Positions 12,416 to 24,505 of a stretch of DNA of 64,000 nucleotides are shown one piece after another (within the stretch, counting starts at the first letter, position 1; every line of letters begins with the position of its first letter). The notes under the pieces are model-generated. The model saw only the letters and a program-made list of their open reading frames with translations, was not told where the DNA came from and ran no database searches. Position numbers and translations under genes: made by a program. Where the stretch lies: NCBI RefSeq assembly GCF_012489685.1, contig NC_080045.1, positions 63,829,557-63,893,556 on the forward strand. The letters are read 5' to 3'. Source of the stretch: Lotus japonicus. Taxonomy: Eukaryota; Streptophyta; Magnoliopsida; Fabales; Fabaceae.

Positions 12416-14146
12416 ATGATGTCTTCTACAAAGTCTCTTCTTTCTACTGAGGAGATCAAGGCTCATCGCTTGGCGACCTTCGCCAATCTCCCTTCCCCTC
12501 TCTCAGAACCTCTAGACCAGGAGGTTCTTGACCAACCATCTGAACTGTCGACCAGCGAATCTATCTCCGACCGTGCTCGCAGGGTTGGTGGGCTTTGCTA
12601 CTCCTCGTTATTAGAAAACCTTCTTCGTACTAACGGATGTCAGGGCTGGACCGCCCTTGGCAACATCGTGAACTTAACAACCCCAAATATTCTCATTTCT
12701 TCTTTGTGTATGAATTCCTATTTCTCGATTTGGGCATTAAGCTTCCCTTCTCATCCTTTCTTACCCAGATGTTATGCGATGTCAACGTTTCTCCTTGCCA
12801 ACTCCATCCTTGTTCCTGGGCTTTCTTGCGGTGCTTCGAAATTCTCTGCCATAGTGTCGATATGGTGCCCTCCCGCACCCTTTTTTCTTTGTTCTTCAAA
12901 GTAGACCCTCAGTACCGGAAGACTCGCGGCTGGGTCACCCTAGTGCCCCTGCCGGGCCGAGAACGGTTTGCTGCCCATCAAGTTGGCTCTGAATCTTACT
13001 TAGCCCGCCGGTATTTTCGGATCGTTGTCCACCCTGATTATCCTTCGTTGTTCACACAGGAAAGCGGAAAAGCCCTTTTCCCATTTTACTGGACATTGCG
13101 TCCCACACTCTTATCCGATTTCCCCAAAATGTCTTCCTCTTCAAGAGAAAATTTTGCTCGTGGGGTTTTATCCCAGCTCCCTCTTTTTAGTTGTGCCGAA
13201 CTGCTTGGCGCTCCCTCAGGATCCAAGTTGTTTCCCCAAATAGGTTTTCTTCTTTTTCCTTTCCACGCCCCCATTTCTTTTTTCCTTTGAGCTTTTTGTG
13301 TCTGATGGTTTTTTATCTTTTTGCCAGGAAAAATGAAATTCTCCGCTGCTGAACTGTTGGAGGCTTTCCTCTCCGGGAACGCCAAGGCACTCTCACCCCT
13401 ATCTTGAGAAACTGAGGGAGGCTCCCAGCCAGAACCCGCAGGACGTCGCCCAAGAGGCCGTGTCCAACTTTCTCCGTGCCGGCTGTTTGTTCGCCCAGGT
13501 GGCCTGGCAGGCACGACCCCTCACGGGGATCACGGGGCTCCGCCAGGAGGTGGAGAAATTGCGCGCTGCCAATCTTCAGGCCGACGAGTCCTGCTCCAAA
13601 CTGTCCAACCAGCTGGCTTGTGAGGTGGAGAAAACCAAGAAGATGCAGAAACTACTCACGGAGGCAAAATTTGCCCAAGATGCGGCGGACAAAAAGGAAA
13701 AACAACTTGAGGACCAGGTTGAAGGACTCCGCAAGGACCTCAGCGCAAAGGAAGCCACCGTTGTTTCCCAAGAGAAGGACCTTTCTGCTAAGGATGAGGA
13801 GAATGCTGATTTGCGTCGGAGATTGAGCGACAAGAGCAAAACACTTGCCGATGCCCAATTGGATTTAGAATCCAAGTGCCAGCTCTTATCGGATAAGGAT
13901 GCTCAAGCTCTCGCCCTGGAGGAGAAGATAAAGGGTGAAGCCGCTTACGCAGTCGCTAATGAGCGTGTTCGCGGCTTCCTGATCGCCAAAGCTCATGTTA
14001 AGTATCTCCATCCTACCATCAACCTCAACTCCTTGGGAGTTTTCAAAACGATTACCGCCGCCGGGCTGGAGGGCCCTGACGATCCGCCGGAAGTTGCCTG
14101 TGTTGACCTTGGAGATGCTGTGGAACAAGAGGCAAAAGACAAATAG
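12416..14146 (+). pseudogene. Tat antisense ORF (putative gypsy-type transposon domain plus coiled coil), broken
   Basis: This ORF runs opposite to gag-pol, as in other Tat elements. It starts at the ATGATG at 12416. After a first segment it shifts frame near 12640-12700 into a conserved stretch (FFFVYEFLFLDLGIKLPF, then QYRKTRGWVTL) that resembles the plant 'putative gypsy type transposon' domain. A likely intron follows at 13243-13327 (GTTTTC...TTGCCAG). The second exon opens MKFSAAELLEAFL and hits TGA near 13407. One frame over, a long heptad-rich coiled coil (about 13530-13950) continues to TAG at 14144-14146. The two frame breaks make this copy non-functional. The family's role is unknown. 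Confidence 0.65.
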
Positions 14147-14820
14147 ATATGAAACTTTTCTATTTTGAATTATTGTAATGTCAGTACTTCTTTGTTTGAT
14201 TTGTATTTTACTTCAAGTTAGTTAGTTTGACTTTCATTTCCTTATGTTTTATGCATGATTTAGCGCTCTCCAATTTTCCCCTCTTGGACCCCCATGTTGT
14301 TTCTGAATTACGTCTGACGACATTGATGGTGTGCTGGGTTCAACTAGGACTTTTCGCTCAGTTTTTGAACCGAGGCTTTCGTTTTTCGCACACATATTTC
14401 CCGTAAGATCAAGTGCGGCCCCACCAGCCTTATTAGGCGGGGTCTTACAGTTGCTCAGGGCCCAATGGCCATATGGGTTTACCCGAGACTTTTTAAGCCT
14501 AGTCGAAAAATGCTCGCCCATATTTCGGGGAGATTATCGGGATAAGAAGCTTATCCGCACACATCGCCGACCAGTGACGGCGAGCTGCGCCGGCTTATCC
14601 GGAGCAATCCCCAGACATCAAGGTCGTGTTGGGATTGCCGCCTTCAGGGAATTTTCCCACCGGGCTCTCGCCGCAATTCAGTGTGATTGAAATTGCTGGA
14701 TACAATTTTTGTATTTTCAATTAGACGTGATAGTCAACAAACTCCCGAGATGGAGAACAAGAACGTGTCTTTGTTTTTACCATTTGGGCGCTTTGGCCAA
14801 CAAATTCCATGAAATGGAGT
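14147..14820. other. Tat internal region downstream of the antisense ORF
   Basis: Non-coding spacer of the Tat element. It contains a plausible 3' untranslated stretch for the antisense ORF and a more GC-rich block (14330-14690) with an unconvincing open frame. It ends in GGAGT, the left target duplication of the solo LTR. Confidence 0.45.
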
Positions 14821-16215
14821 TGATGACCCTATTTTAGTAGTGGTTTTAGGGTCATCTCTTTGTTTGTTTTGAGTCTTTTTGTTGAGTCTCATGTAGTGTT
14901 TCATGCATTCTCATGCATTTTTATCTTTTCTTGAGTCTTTACTTTGTTTTGGTAATTTTGTAGTTTTATAGGGACTTTTCTTGCATTTTAAGTAAGATTA
15001 GGACTTGCATGATTTTATTGTGTTAAATGAAGGACCTCTTGTGCTAATCAGCTCTTTGAGCTTCTGGATATTTGCCTTGACTTGTTGGTTAGGTTTGCTG
15101 ATCAGAAACTGAAGGAAAAAGAAAGCCAAGAAGCATGGAATTGAAGGAGGACTTAAAGAGGCTTGAAAGAGGAGTTACAAGAAGCTGAAAAGTCTGTTCC
15201 AGTGAAGCTTGAGCGCCGAGGCGCTGGGAATTGGCGCCTAGGCGCTAGTGCAATTTCCTGAGGCTCGTGGAATTGGCGCCCAGGCGCTGGAAATTGGAGT
15301 CTAGGCGCCAATTAGCTCCAGAGAGCATGTTTTGGGCATGCAATCGGCGCTCAGGCGCTCTGATTGGCGCCTGAGCGCCCAGACTCGTTTATTTTGTGTA
15401 TAAATAAGGCTTAGGCCAATTTCTTTAGGGAGTTAGTCATTTTTACTCATTTTGGATCAAGTTTGAGAGCTGAGGAGAACCTTGGGGCTGTAGGAAGGCT
15501 TCCAACTTGTATTTTTCTCAGGTTTTCATTTCATTTTCTGTATGAATTCACTAGCCATGAGTGGCTAGTTTCCTTTTTTGCTTTGGGTTAAGAGATTCTA
15601 TGAAGTTTTAGTTTGTTAAATCCTATCTCTATGCATGAGTTCTTGATTTAATCTTGTATTTCAATTCCATTATGCATGTTTAGCTTTGGTGCACCCTTGC
15701 TATAGGCTAGATTATAATCAAATGGAAGTTTGTTATGATTTAGGGACATGAATTGAAATAGATCCTTCTATACTTGCTTCTAGGAATAGAGTGAGGGTAG
15801 GGTTTTGTTGGCTTGAATATGTATGCTTAAAAAACCTCTTATGAATGATTAAGTACACAAGGAATTGGGCTTAACTTTCAATTTGAGAGATTTACTTTTG
15901 TGAGGAATCAACTAGTAAGTACATAGGCTAAAGCAACTAGAGATAAATCAAGGTTTCACATGCATAGGATAGGTGGACAAAAGTGGATTAGATGATCAAC
16001 AACCCAAGGCAATTTTCCATCATTTGTTATTTCCAACACTTTCAACATTACTCTTTTGCAAAACCTTTGTCACCAACATTCAAAACCAATTTCAGAATTT
16101 TACTGTTTTAAGAACTTGCAAACTTTAGGCTTAAATCCACAATTCTCACTCACAATCCCCGTGGTTCGATATTTTAAAACCCGGAGGTTTCTGTACACTT
16201 GCAGATTGACCAACA
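14821..16215 (+). mobile_element. Athila-type solo LTR, 1395 bp
   Basis: It begins TGATGACCCTATTTTAGTAG and ends ATTGACCAACA, with the perfect 5 bp target duplication GGAGT at 14816-14820 and 16216-16220. The 3' end carries the phrase CAATCCCCGTGGTTCGATA and TGTACACTTGC, typical of Athila/Calypso LTRs. There is a TATA-like TATAAATAAG near 15400. No internal region is present, so it is a product of LTR-LTR recombination inside the Tat element. Confidence 0.85.
15211..15380. repeat. Cluster of GC-rich palindromic motifs (GGCGCCNAGGCGC type)
   Basis: At least six variants of GCGCC(T/C/G)AGGCGC separated by AATT-containing spacers lie within the solo LTR, just upstream of the TATA-like box. They could fold into hairpins or bind a dimeric factor. 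The block stands out sharply from the surrounding AT-rich DNA. Confidence 0.8.
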
Positions 16216-16315
16216 GGAGTACAGTAGTATGTTCCTTCATTTTTATTTCTAATTCTTCAGCCTTCATGAGGCGCGCTTCCGACCTTTGCGCCGAAACCTG
16301 CTCCCTGTCACTCCT

Positions 16316-17245
16316 TCAGCTGTAGTAGTATTTCAGTTTTGCCGCGTTCCAGGATCGCGGCACCCGCTTCCCGTCCAAGCTTTCCAGGTGGTAAGCTCCC
16401 CTTCCTAAAGCCTTCAAGATTCTATAGGGCCCTTCTCAGATTGGGCTTAACTTGTTTCCGGTGATCCCTGTTCGTTTCGTAAGCACCAAGTCCCCCTTCT
16501 GCATCTCTCTTGGACGCACCTTCGTGTCATACTTGGCCGCTGCTCGTTGCTTCATCGCAGCCTCTCTGAGACGGGCCTCCTCGCGCGTTTTTGACAACAG
16601 ATCCAACTCTACCGCCATGTTTGAAGAATTCTCGCCCTCGAACCTCGGCGCCGTTCGCCACGAACTGTTGTCTATTTCCACGGGAAGCATGGCGTCCGCC
16701 CCATAGGTCATTATGAACGGAGTTTCCCCTGTAGTTGAGTGCTGCGTCGTGTTGTATGACCAGATTACAATCGGAAGTTCATCCAACCAGGCCCCATTTG
16801 CCTCCGAGAGCCGGCGCTTCAATTCCCGCAAGATGACCTTGTTCGCCGACTCTACCTGCCCGTTAGTTTGTGGATGTTCCACCGAAGAAAACCTTCTCTG
16901 AATACCCATCTCTTCACAGAACTCCTTGGTTTGATTGCTTGCAAACTGCGTCCCATTATCCGAGACGATTGCCCTTGGTACCCTGAACCGGCATACGATT
17001 CTTTTCCAGTAAAAACTTATGATCTTGGCCGTCGTAATGCTTGCGAGGGGCTCAGCCTCTACCCACTTGGTGAAGTAGTCCACCGCCACAAGGATGAACT
17101 TCATTTGTGACCTAGCGGTGGGAAACGGTCCGACGAGGTCAACTCCCCACATGGCGAAGGGCCATGGGGAACTGATTGTGACCAATTGTTCCTGCGGGGC
17201 TCTGGGTAGGTCTGCAAATATTTGACACTTTTCGCATTTCCTCAC
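16316..17245 (-). pseudogene. Tat integrase
   Basis: Reading down from 17245: the end of the zinc-binding region (CEKCQ), then the catalytic core with GVDLVGPFP and DYFTKW (first Asp), IVSDNGTQFAS (second Asp), HPQTNGQVESANK (Glu), then NTTQHSTTGETPF and a chromo-less C-terminal region. An in-frame stop at about 16434-16436 separates the core from the C-terminal tail, which ends AKLKYYYS at 16316-16318. It is continuous with the segment above 17276 except for a TAG at 17276-17278. Confidence 0.85.
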
Positions 17246-17275
17246 AAATTCTGCACAGTCCTTCCTTATCGTAGG

Positions 17276-18181
17276 CTAGTAAAAACCCGCCCTGAGGACT
17301 TTGCTCGCCAGCGACTTTCCCCCAATGTGGCTAGCGCAAACCCCCTCGTGGACCTCCGCCATGACAGCCTCGCATTTCCTGGGCGAAAGACATCTCAGGA
17401 GGGGCGAACTGAATCCCCATCGAAACAGTATCCCATCAAGTAACGTGTAGTGTCCCGCCTTTCTTCTTTGTGCCTTTGAGTACTTTACTACATCACTCGG
17501 TTCCCCCGCCAGGATATTGATGATGGGGTTCATCCAAGTTTCCTGGCGATCAACCGAAGCTACCAACTCCCCTTCTATGCTGGGACTGGCGAGCGTTTCT
17601 TGAATTACGCTTCGATTGTTTCCAGGTTTTCGGGTGCTGGCCAATTTTGCTAGGGCGTCCACCCTTTGATTTTGCGCCCTTGGCACAAACTCGACTACAA
17701 CCTCTTGCAAACGACCCATGAGCTATCGTACACACTCTAGATACTTTATCAAGGCCGACTCTTTGACCTGGAACTCCCCATTTACTTGATTTGCCACTAA
17801 CAACGAGTCCGTTCTGACCAGCAAAGTATCGATTTGCACCTCGATCGCCAACTTTAGTCCTGCGATTAGAGCCTCATACTCCGCCTGGTTGTTGCTGGCT
17901 TTGAACTGGAATTTGAGGGACTGCTCTAACAATAACTCCCCCGGCCCCTGGAACGTGACCCCAACCCCACTTCCGCTCTCGTTCGACGACCCATCAACGA
18001 ACAATATCCATTGCATGCTTACCTTCTCACCAACTTCTGTCATCAACTCCACCACAAAATCAGCCAAAGTCTGTGCACCGACCTTCCCCCTTTTGTCATA
18101 CTGCAACCCGTACTCTGATAACTCCACCGACCATGCGACAAGCCTCCCTGACAAATCTGGCTTCTGTAACACCTGTCTCAA
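17276..18181 (-). pseudogene. Tat second (plant-type) RNase H and linker to integrase
   Basis: The N-terminal part carries LFVDGSSNESGSGVGV (catalytic Asp), NNQAEYEALIAGL (Glu) and VRTDSLLV (Asp): the second RNase H typical of Tat/Ogre elements, distinct from the Gypsy RNase H upstream in pol. A nonsense codon near 17720 splits it from the end of the domain (RVDALAKLA), which is followed by the linker to the integrase HHCC region. Confidence in domain identity is high, in function none. Confidence 0.8.
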
Positions 18182-18205
18182 AGGAAGATCAGTTCTTATT
18201 TTTAC

Positions 18206-19080
18206 CTAAAAGCTTTGAAAATAAGGTCTTAGGCGCCTAGCGGTGACGAGAACGGCGAGCGCCGCTTTCTCTATCTTCTGATACCTGATCTCCGCCCCTC
18301 GAAGTGTATGGCTCACAAAGTAAACTATTTTTTGCTCCCCATCTACCTCCTGGAGGATGACAGAGCTGATTGCATGATCGTAGACAGAAAAGTACAAATG
18401 CAAAGGAAGCCCTGGACAGGCTTCGAAAGGATGGGTGGTGCCGACAACATCTCCTTAAGGCGGGTAAAGGCTTCCTCACATTCTGAACTCCACTCGAACG
18501 CTGCGTTCTTTTTAAGGCATTTGAAGAAAGGAGCTGATTTGTCGCCCGAGTGCGGGAGAAAACGGGACAGGGCTGCGATTCGCCCAGTTAGTCGCTGCAC
18601 CTCCTTCACACTGCTCGGGCTTTTCATCTCCCGGATCGCTTTACACTTATCCGGATTAATCTCAATTCCCCTTGACGTAATCATGAAGCCTAAGAACTTT
18701 CCCCCCTGTATACCAATAGAGCACTTTTCCGGATTAAGCCTCATGTTATGTTTTCGGATTCTACTAAAACACTCCGTCAAGTCTTCATGATGATTCGACG
18801 CCAAGACCGATTTTACGATCATATCATCGACGTATACCTCCATGTTTCTTCCTACTTGGCCTTCGAACACCCTATCCATCAATCGCTGGTACGTCGCCCC
18901 CGCATTCTTCAACCCGAAGGGCATGGTTTGATAACAGTAATTTACTCTCGCGGTCATGAAAGTTGTTTTGTCCTCGTTAGATGGATGCATCTTGATTTGG
19001 TGGTATCCTGAATAAGCATCCATCAAACTCAGAAGTTCGTTCCCAGGGGCTCCATCTACCAGCTTATCTATACTTGGCAA
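18206..19080 (-). pseudogene. Tat reverse transcriptase (C-terminal part) and Gypsy RNase H
   Basis: Begins at 19080 with LPSIDKLVDG, continuing the RT that starts above 21286. Motifs: LLSLMDAYSGYHQI, TMPFGLKNAGATYQRLM and the active-site YVDD (EVYVDDMIVKS). RNase H starts after a frameshift near 18390 (VYDHAISSVILQE) and stops at 18206-18208. The N-terminal RT is separated by the 2.2 kb insertion 19081-21285. Confidence 0.85.
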
Positions 19081-21285
19081 CTAGTTACTAGCTTATCTAC
19101 ATCAGCAATTAAATTGATATTTAGACAATTATTATATTCAATGATATATTAATTTTTCATCTAATTAAATTTCATTAATTTGTCATGCCATTTTTAAATT
19201 TAAATTTAAAAATATTTAAAATAAAAAAATGGAGAAATGTGATTGAATGCATATGTAAAACTACGCTATCGATACTTCTAAATTAAATCCTAAAACAAAT
19301 TAAACCACATAGTTAGACAAAAGTTGAATAGATCACATTAGAAGACACCGTTAATCAGTAACACATATCTTTGTCACATTGATGCAAATTGATGGTTAGT
19401 TAAACTTTTAGTATTGAGTATTGATTGACTCTATTGAGACACTTCCCCATTATTTAGAGCTAAAGGATATGCAAATATGCTTAAGCATAAAACTATCAAG
19501 CTCTAACTAATGATAAGAGTTCCTGAATGTGTTGAATCCATCATTATGCTTATCTACTTGATGTAGATTTAACTTGAAAAGCATTGCACTGAAAGCTACT
19601 GATAACTGATTGTTCTAAATTTTGATAACACATTCCTCCTCTGGTTAGCTTGCTGCAAAAAATAGGTAGATGATCTATGTTATAAGCAAGCAATATATTG
19701 TTCAACAGTTGGAAATAGAGTTAGATATTGCAAGTCTCTTGGCTAAATGATATATATAGTAGAACAATCCATTTTCTATAGAACCCATTAAGCATAGATT
19801 AGCTTGAAAAGCTCATTTGAAGAAATCTCATATATTTCCACATCATACCCTCTTAGCTAACACCTTCTTTGACAATCATTGCATTAGAAAAAACAACCAA
19901 AGCCTATAAATTTATGTCATCCAATACCCAGATCTTGAAAATTATTGAAACTAAGAATTTATAGACCACCATATTCTGCACATAACTAAAACACTACAAA
20001 TTTCTTCACCTGTGGAAAAACGTCGCCACATGACATTAAAACAAAATAATACAAATACTAATAACTAAGTGATCCACAATTCCACATAAAAGCACAGAGC
20101 AAGCTAAACACCACCTTAATAGATATAAGAATTAATTTCTTTGTAAAGGCCAACACAGTTTTAAAAGACAGCAATGTCACATGAAAAGTAGTGAACTTCG
20201 TGTCATTTAATGATTGTATTTTCCATTTTATGCATTAAGTAAAAGAAAAAGATGACAGGAGCAATGCAAGCAAATCAAGTATCCAAGATATCATACAATA
20301 AATTTGCTCTGGCCTTAAATTCATCCTTAAAAAACAATTTTTCTTTTTGTCAGACTCCGCCCAACTGAAAATGGTTCTAAATATGCAACATATAATTGCA
20401 ATATCAGAAATTTGATAGAACATAAGAAAATAGATGAATCATAGTAACGTTTGTCGCCAAAGCATATAATTCCACAGCCAAACATCAACCCAAGTAAATA
20501 TCACTCTGCAGAAGCAAAATCAGCTGTCCCAGAGATGAAATCCCGAATACAAACTCTACGAAATCCCCAAAATTTCCCTCGACGACATCACAATGACAGT
20601 GAAGAATGGATCTCTGAAATCTCGCATGGGTGAATAAAAACCCATTATTATATTGCTGAAATTCGAAACTGAAAGTAGAAAAAATCGAAATTGCATTCGA
20701 AATAAGGATTGAGATTTGATTCATGGATTTGAATTTTAGAGAGTGGAAGAGATGAGACATTCACAGTTCTAATATCTACAAAGGAACAAAGTGTCACTTG
20801 AATCAGAAATTATCTAAGTTCTTGTATCTACAAAGGAACAAAGTGTCACTTGAATCAGAAATTACCTAAGTTTTCTCTAGAACAAAGTGGCAACCCTGAA
20901 CAGAAGAGTATGAAACCCCTAAACTTTCTCCTGAAAAAGTCCCAAATTTTCCCCCAAGGCGCTGGATTTTCAAAATGCAAATCGAAAATCAATTTGAATT
21001 CCATAATATCTGATGAGGGAGCGGTTTACAGGATTGTGAATAACTGATTCGAAGTGGAGAAATTTCAGGGGAAGAGAGAAGTTTCAGTTGGAAGAGGAGA
21101 ATGCAGGATGTGGAGAACATACGTGAAGAAGAGTTTCAGCGCGTGAGAAGCACGATTGCTCAATTGAAGAGAGAGAGTTTTTTTTTATTAGAAAAGATGA
21201 CGTGGCAATTTATGGAGGAGAGTGTGGTTTTTGAGTGCCTCACTTTCCAGAGTGAGGTCTCAAAATTATTAGATAACAGGGTGGA
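19081..21285 (-). mobile_element. Helitron-like insertion splitting the Tat RT, 2205 bp
   Basis: RT coding sequence is interrupted exactly between SYP and LPSID. Removing 19081-21285 restores a continuous frame across host ...GGCAA/TGGGTAAG. There is no target duplication and insertion is between A and T. On the reverse strand the insert starts TCCACCC and ends GTAACTAG. These are Helitron rules, but the 5' end is atypical and no strong 3' hairpin was found. A hairpin CCTCACT-TTCCAG-AGTGAGG lies near the other end (about 21237-21257), and 7 bp TTATCTA motifs lie inverted near both ends. No recognisable coding region. Confidence 0.5.
20768..20872. repeat. Direct duplication of about 52 bp
   Basis: The phrase CTACAAAGGAACAAAGTGTC with TTGAATCAGAAATTA downstream occurs twice in tandem, differing by single bases (TATCTAAG versus TACCTAAG). 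It lies inside the Helitron-like insertion. Confidence 0.75.
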
Positions 21286-22323
21286 TGGGTAAGAATCTTT
21301 CGGGCATGCCTTGTTCAGGTCTGTATAATCCACGCACATTCGCCATTTCCCGTTCGCCTTTTTGACCATCACCACATTCGCCAGCCAGGTAGGATATTTG
21401 ATTTCCCGAATAAAATCCGCTGCTAGTAACTTGTTTACTTCCTGCTGGATCGCTTTTTCCTTTTCTTCGCCCATTCTTCGGCGAGTCTGGGTTACTGGCT
21501 TAATTCCTGGGTTTAATGCCAACCTGTGGCAAATGAAGTTCGGGTCTATTCCCGACATGTCCTTGTGACTCCAGGCGAAGAGATCGAGGTTCTCGCCCAA
21601 TAACCTTGACAACCTCTGCTCTTGGTCCTTATTCAGTCTGGTCCCTATATTTAGTATCTTCTCGCCGAACTTCAACTCCTTGGTTTCTTCTATCGGCGTG
21701 GGCCTGTTAATGCGTCCCTCGCCCCTCGGGTCCAAGTTTTCCTCTGGTACTCCCACCTCGTTGCAACGGTGCCCTATCGAGGCATTCTTCTTCCCGTATC
21801 GGTCCACGGCGTTACAGTAACATTCCCTTGCGATCCTTTGGTCCACAACAACCCGTCCGATATGCTTACTTGACAACGGGTATTTTACCGCTAGGTGAGC
21901 CGTCAAAATTACCGCACATAGCCGATTTAAGGTGTTTCTACCCATTATCATGTTGTAGGATCCCTCCAATCCTAGGATTAAGTACTTCACCTTCAGCGTC
22001 CTTGCGTTCTCTCGCTCGCCAAATGTGGTGTCAAGGTCGAGGACGCCTCTCACCCACACTTGCTCGCCTGCGAATCCTACCAGAGTTCCCTCATACGGAG
22101 TGAGGTCTCCCTCGCTCAAACCAAGCCGATCAAATGCTCCGCCGTAAATGATGTCCGCCGAACTCCCTTGGTCCAAGAGCACTCGCTGCACATTGAGTTG
22201 ATTAATTTGGAGGGAGATCACGATCGCGTCATCTAGATGTGGCTTTATTCCGATGAAATCAGCAGACGTAAATGCGATGTCCGGCTGTGGAAAACCAAAA
22301 GGAACCTCCGCGTCTGCATTCAC
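21286..22323 (-). pseudogene. Tat protease and N-terminal reverse transcriptase
   Basis: Reading down from 22323: an aspartic protease with LLDQGSSADIIYG (a Gln replaces the usual residue before GSS), then a linker, then RT finger and palm motifs (GIKPVTQTRRR, ADFIREIKYPTWLANVVMVKK, MCVDYTDLNKACPKDSYP). It ends where the 2.2 kb insertion begins; codons below 21286 belong to the insert. Confidence 0.85.
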
Positions 22324-22497
22324 TGCTCTAGCGTAGCGCTTCCGTGCTGCACCAGTGACTCCTCCTCCGCTGAACCCTCAAGCGATCGGGCCTACTTCCT
22401 TAGGTACTGAATACACACTGCTCCGTGCTTTGGCAAATTTCCCCGCCGTTATTAGCTTTCCCACCGCGCGCTGCAAAGCGTGACATTCTTTGGTGGT
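22324..22497 (-). pseudogene. Tat gag C-terminal part, left of the SIRE insertion
   Basis: Continues the gag frame cut at GTGGT: codons KECHALQRAVGKLITAGKFA complete the HQTSGHTT...EC motif that starts right of the SIRE element (34640). An in-frame stop near 22380 follows. Confidence 0.65.
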
Positions 22498-23703
22498 TGA
22501 AGGTATGAAAAACGGTAGAAAGGGGGGGTTTGAATAACGTTTTCAAGATAAAGCTTCCACCTTAAAGATTTTGACAAATCTTTCGAGAACTTAAGTGCTA
22601 AAGATAAGAGATAGAAAAGCACACAAGGATTTTATCCTGGTTCACTTGATAAATCACTCAAGCTACTCCAGTCCACCCGTTAAGGTGATTTCTTCCTTCT
22701 TAGAATGAAGGCAATCCACTAATCAGGTAAGAGTTACAACTGCACTTGAAACCTACAAGTGACTAACAATTACACTGACTTAGCTCACACTAAGATTCAC
22801 TCTCTTAGTCTTCTCTAGGATCCGATCAACCTTGATCTCCTAAAGGAACTAAACAAACTGTTTATCAAAGAATTGTTCACAAGAGATTTGCTTCTAAAAA
22901 GCTAATAGTAAACTCAATGAATTTCAGATGAAAGAAAGCTTAGAAGAATTTGAATTTGTCTTGCGCGTATGTGAATGCTTCTAGCCACTTCTTTCAGTCT
23001 TCAGCCTCTTTATATACTCCAAGGATTAGGGTTGAGCGTTGCATGGGAAATGCTACCGTTGGAGGGCAGTTCTGGAAAATCCAGCTTCTGCTATGTCTGA
23101 GACTGTTAGGTAGGTCGTCAGGAAGGTACAGTTGCTTTTGTACTTGGATAGCGACTTGACCTTTAAACCTAGGAGACTTCTGATCAGGGGAATGCTTCAT
23201 ATTGGAACTTGTGAAGCCGGTTGATCAGAGTCAGAGGGAAAGCCCAGATCCTCTGACCATTGTTTCTTCTGATTCTGAACTCAGAGGGAAGTACATGGTC
23301 TTCAGAGTATCTTGCTTCTGGACATCAGAATTTCACTAATCAGCTTCTGGATCTTCAGAGTCTTCTACACCATCAGAATATCTGAGCCTTCAGTGTTTCT
23401 TGGTTATCAGACTTTCTGGATCTTCAGAACTTCTAGTGACTGAGTCCACATCAGAGTTTGTATAACTTCAGAACTTCTGAAGCTTTTCCACTGTTCATAC
23501 TGAACATGGTGAATGCGAAAGCGTTGCTTGGGTCGCTCTTTAACACAGTGCTTCTGATTTGTGTGAGATTGAGTTGAGGTCAGAGCCTGTAAATAGCACA
23601 CTCAGAAAAACACGTTAGAGTACCACAATTGTTCATATCAAAAGGTTAACTTGTAATCATCAAAACATAGAGTTGTACTACTAGATCAAAACTTGATCTT
23701 ACA
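22498..23703 (-). repeat. SIRE 3' LTR
   Basis: 1206 bp, TGAAGGTATG to GATCTTACA on the forward strand. It contains many short TCAGA/CTTCTG repeats (about 23220-23480) and a TATA-like TTTATATACTCC near 23010 that reads on the reverse strand. Confidence 0.95.
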
Positions 23704-23717
23704 ATCTCCCCATTTTT
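23704..23717 (-). other. SIRE polypurine tract
   Basis: On the reverse strand AAAAATGGGGAGAT sits directly before the 3' LTR start TGTAAGATC. Position and purine content are as expected for a plus-strand primer. Confidence 0.85.
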
Positions 23718-24444
23718 GATGATGACAAAACTAAGATTTTTGATGAACAATTCTTAAACATTAAACTAAATTCACTCAGAGTTTAGAGATATAGAATAAG
23801 ACTTATCCTGATGTGAATAGTTTATCTTGCTCATTCTGAATTCAAGTCACTGTTTGGTTCTGAGCTTAGCTCCCCCTGAATCTAATACTTGGTGAAAACA
23901 TTAGTAAAGTCTAGATTCTGAGCTAAATGATATAAGAGTTCAGAGTGAAAAACTTATGACATAGATGAAAATAGAGTAATCAGAGCGCATAAGTAATCAG
24001 AGTCACGGACAAGGTATCAGAGTCTTGGGTATCAGAGTCAAATTAGAATCACTTCAGAAGAAGTGAAATGTATTCCTTGTATTTGCCCAGTGACACATCT
24101 ATGGTCATAAAGGTGGAACTCTTAAATTCTCCAAAAGAAAAATAAATCACACTAACACATCTTACACATCAAAAACTGGGTTTACTCCCCCTTTTTGTCA
24201 TAAGCAAAAAGCTTGGGGTGTGAAAAACTTAGCTTGAAGTACAAGGTACTCCCCCTTAGAGAAGGTCTAAGTTTAAGGAAAATGAAAACGATGCAAGAAT
24301 CAGAGTTAGGCGAAATAAATAGAAGAGTTAATGCAAGATAAGAACGTTTACCACCGGCCAAGGGAGTAAAGAGGAGGGTCAGTTACCAAGAACTTAACCT
24401 CGAGAAACTGTAGGAGCATTAACTTTCAGAGAGAAGATGAAGCC

Positions 24445-24452
24445 TATATAAA
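24445..24452 (+). promoter_or_regulatory. Possible TATA box for the SIRE antisense ORF
   Basis: TATATAAA lies 61 bases before the ATG at 24506, on the strand opposite to gag-pol. The spacing suits a plant core promoter with a short leader. No transcript evidence. Confidence 0.4.
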
Positions 24453-24505
24453 GCGTTGGAGAGAGAGGTAAGCTTCACAACTCGAACAATTTTCAGTAAA
24501 AAAAA

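Noticed and set aside
18308..19011. Forward-strand ORFs opposite the Tat RT
   Set aside because: Antisense shadows of the conserved RT frame.
22950..23200. ORFs repeated in both SIRE LTRs (also 33881-34131)
   Set aside because: LTR sequence with no domain; repetition reflects LTR identity, not a gene family.
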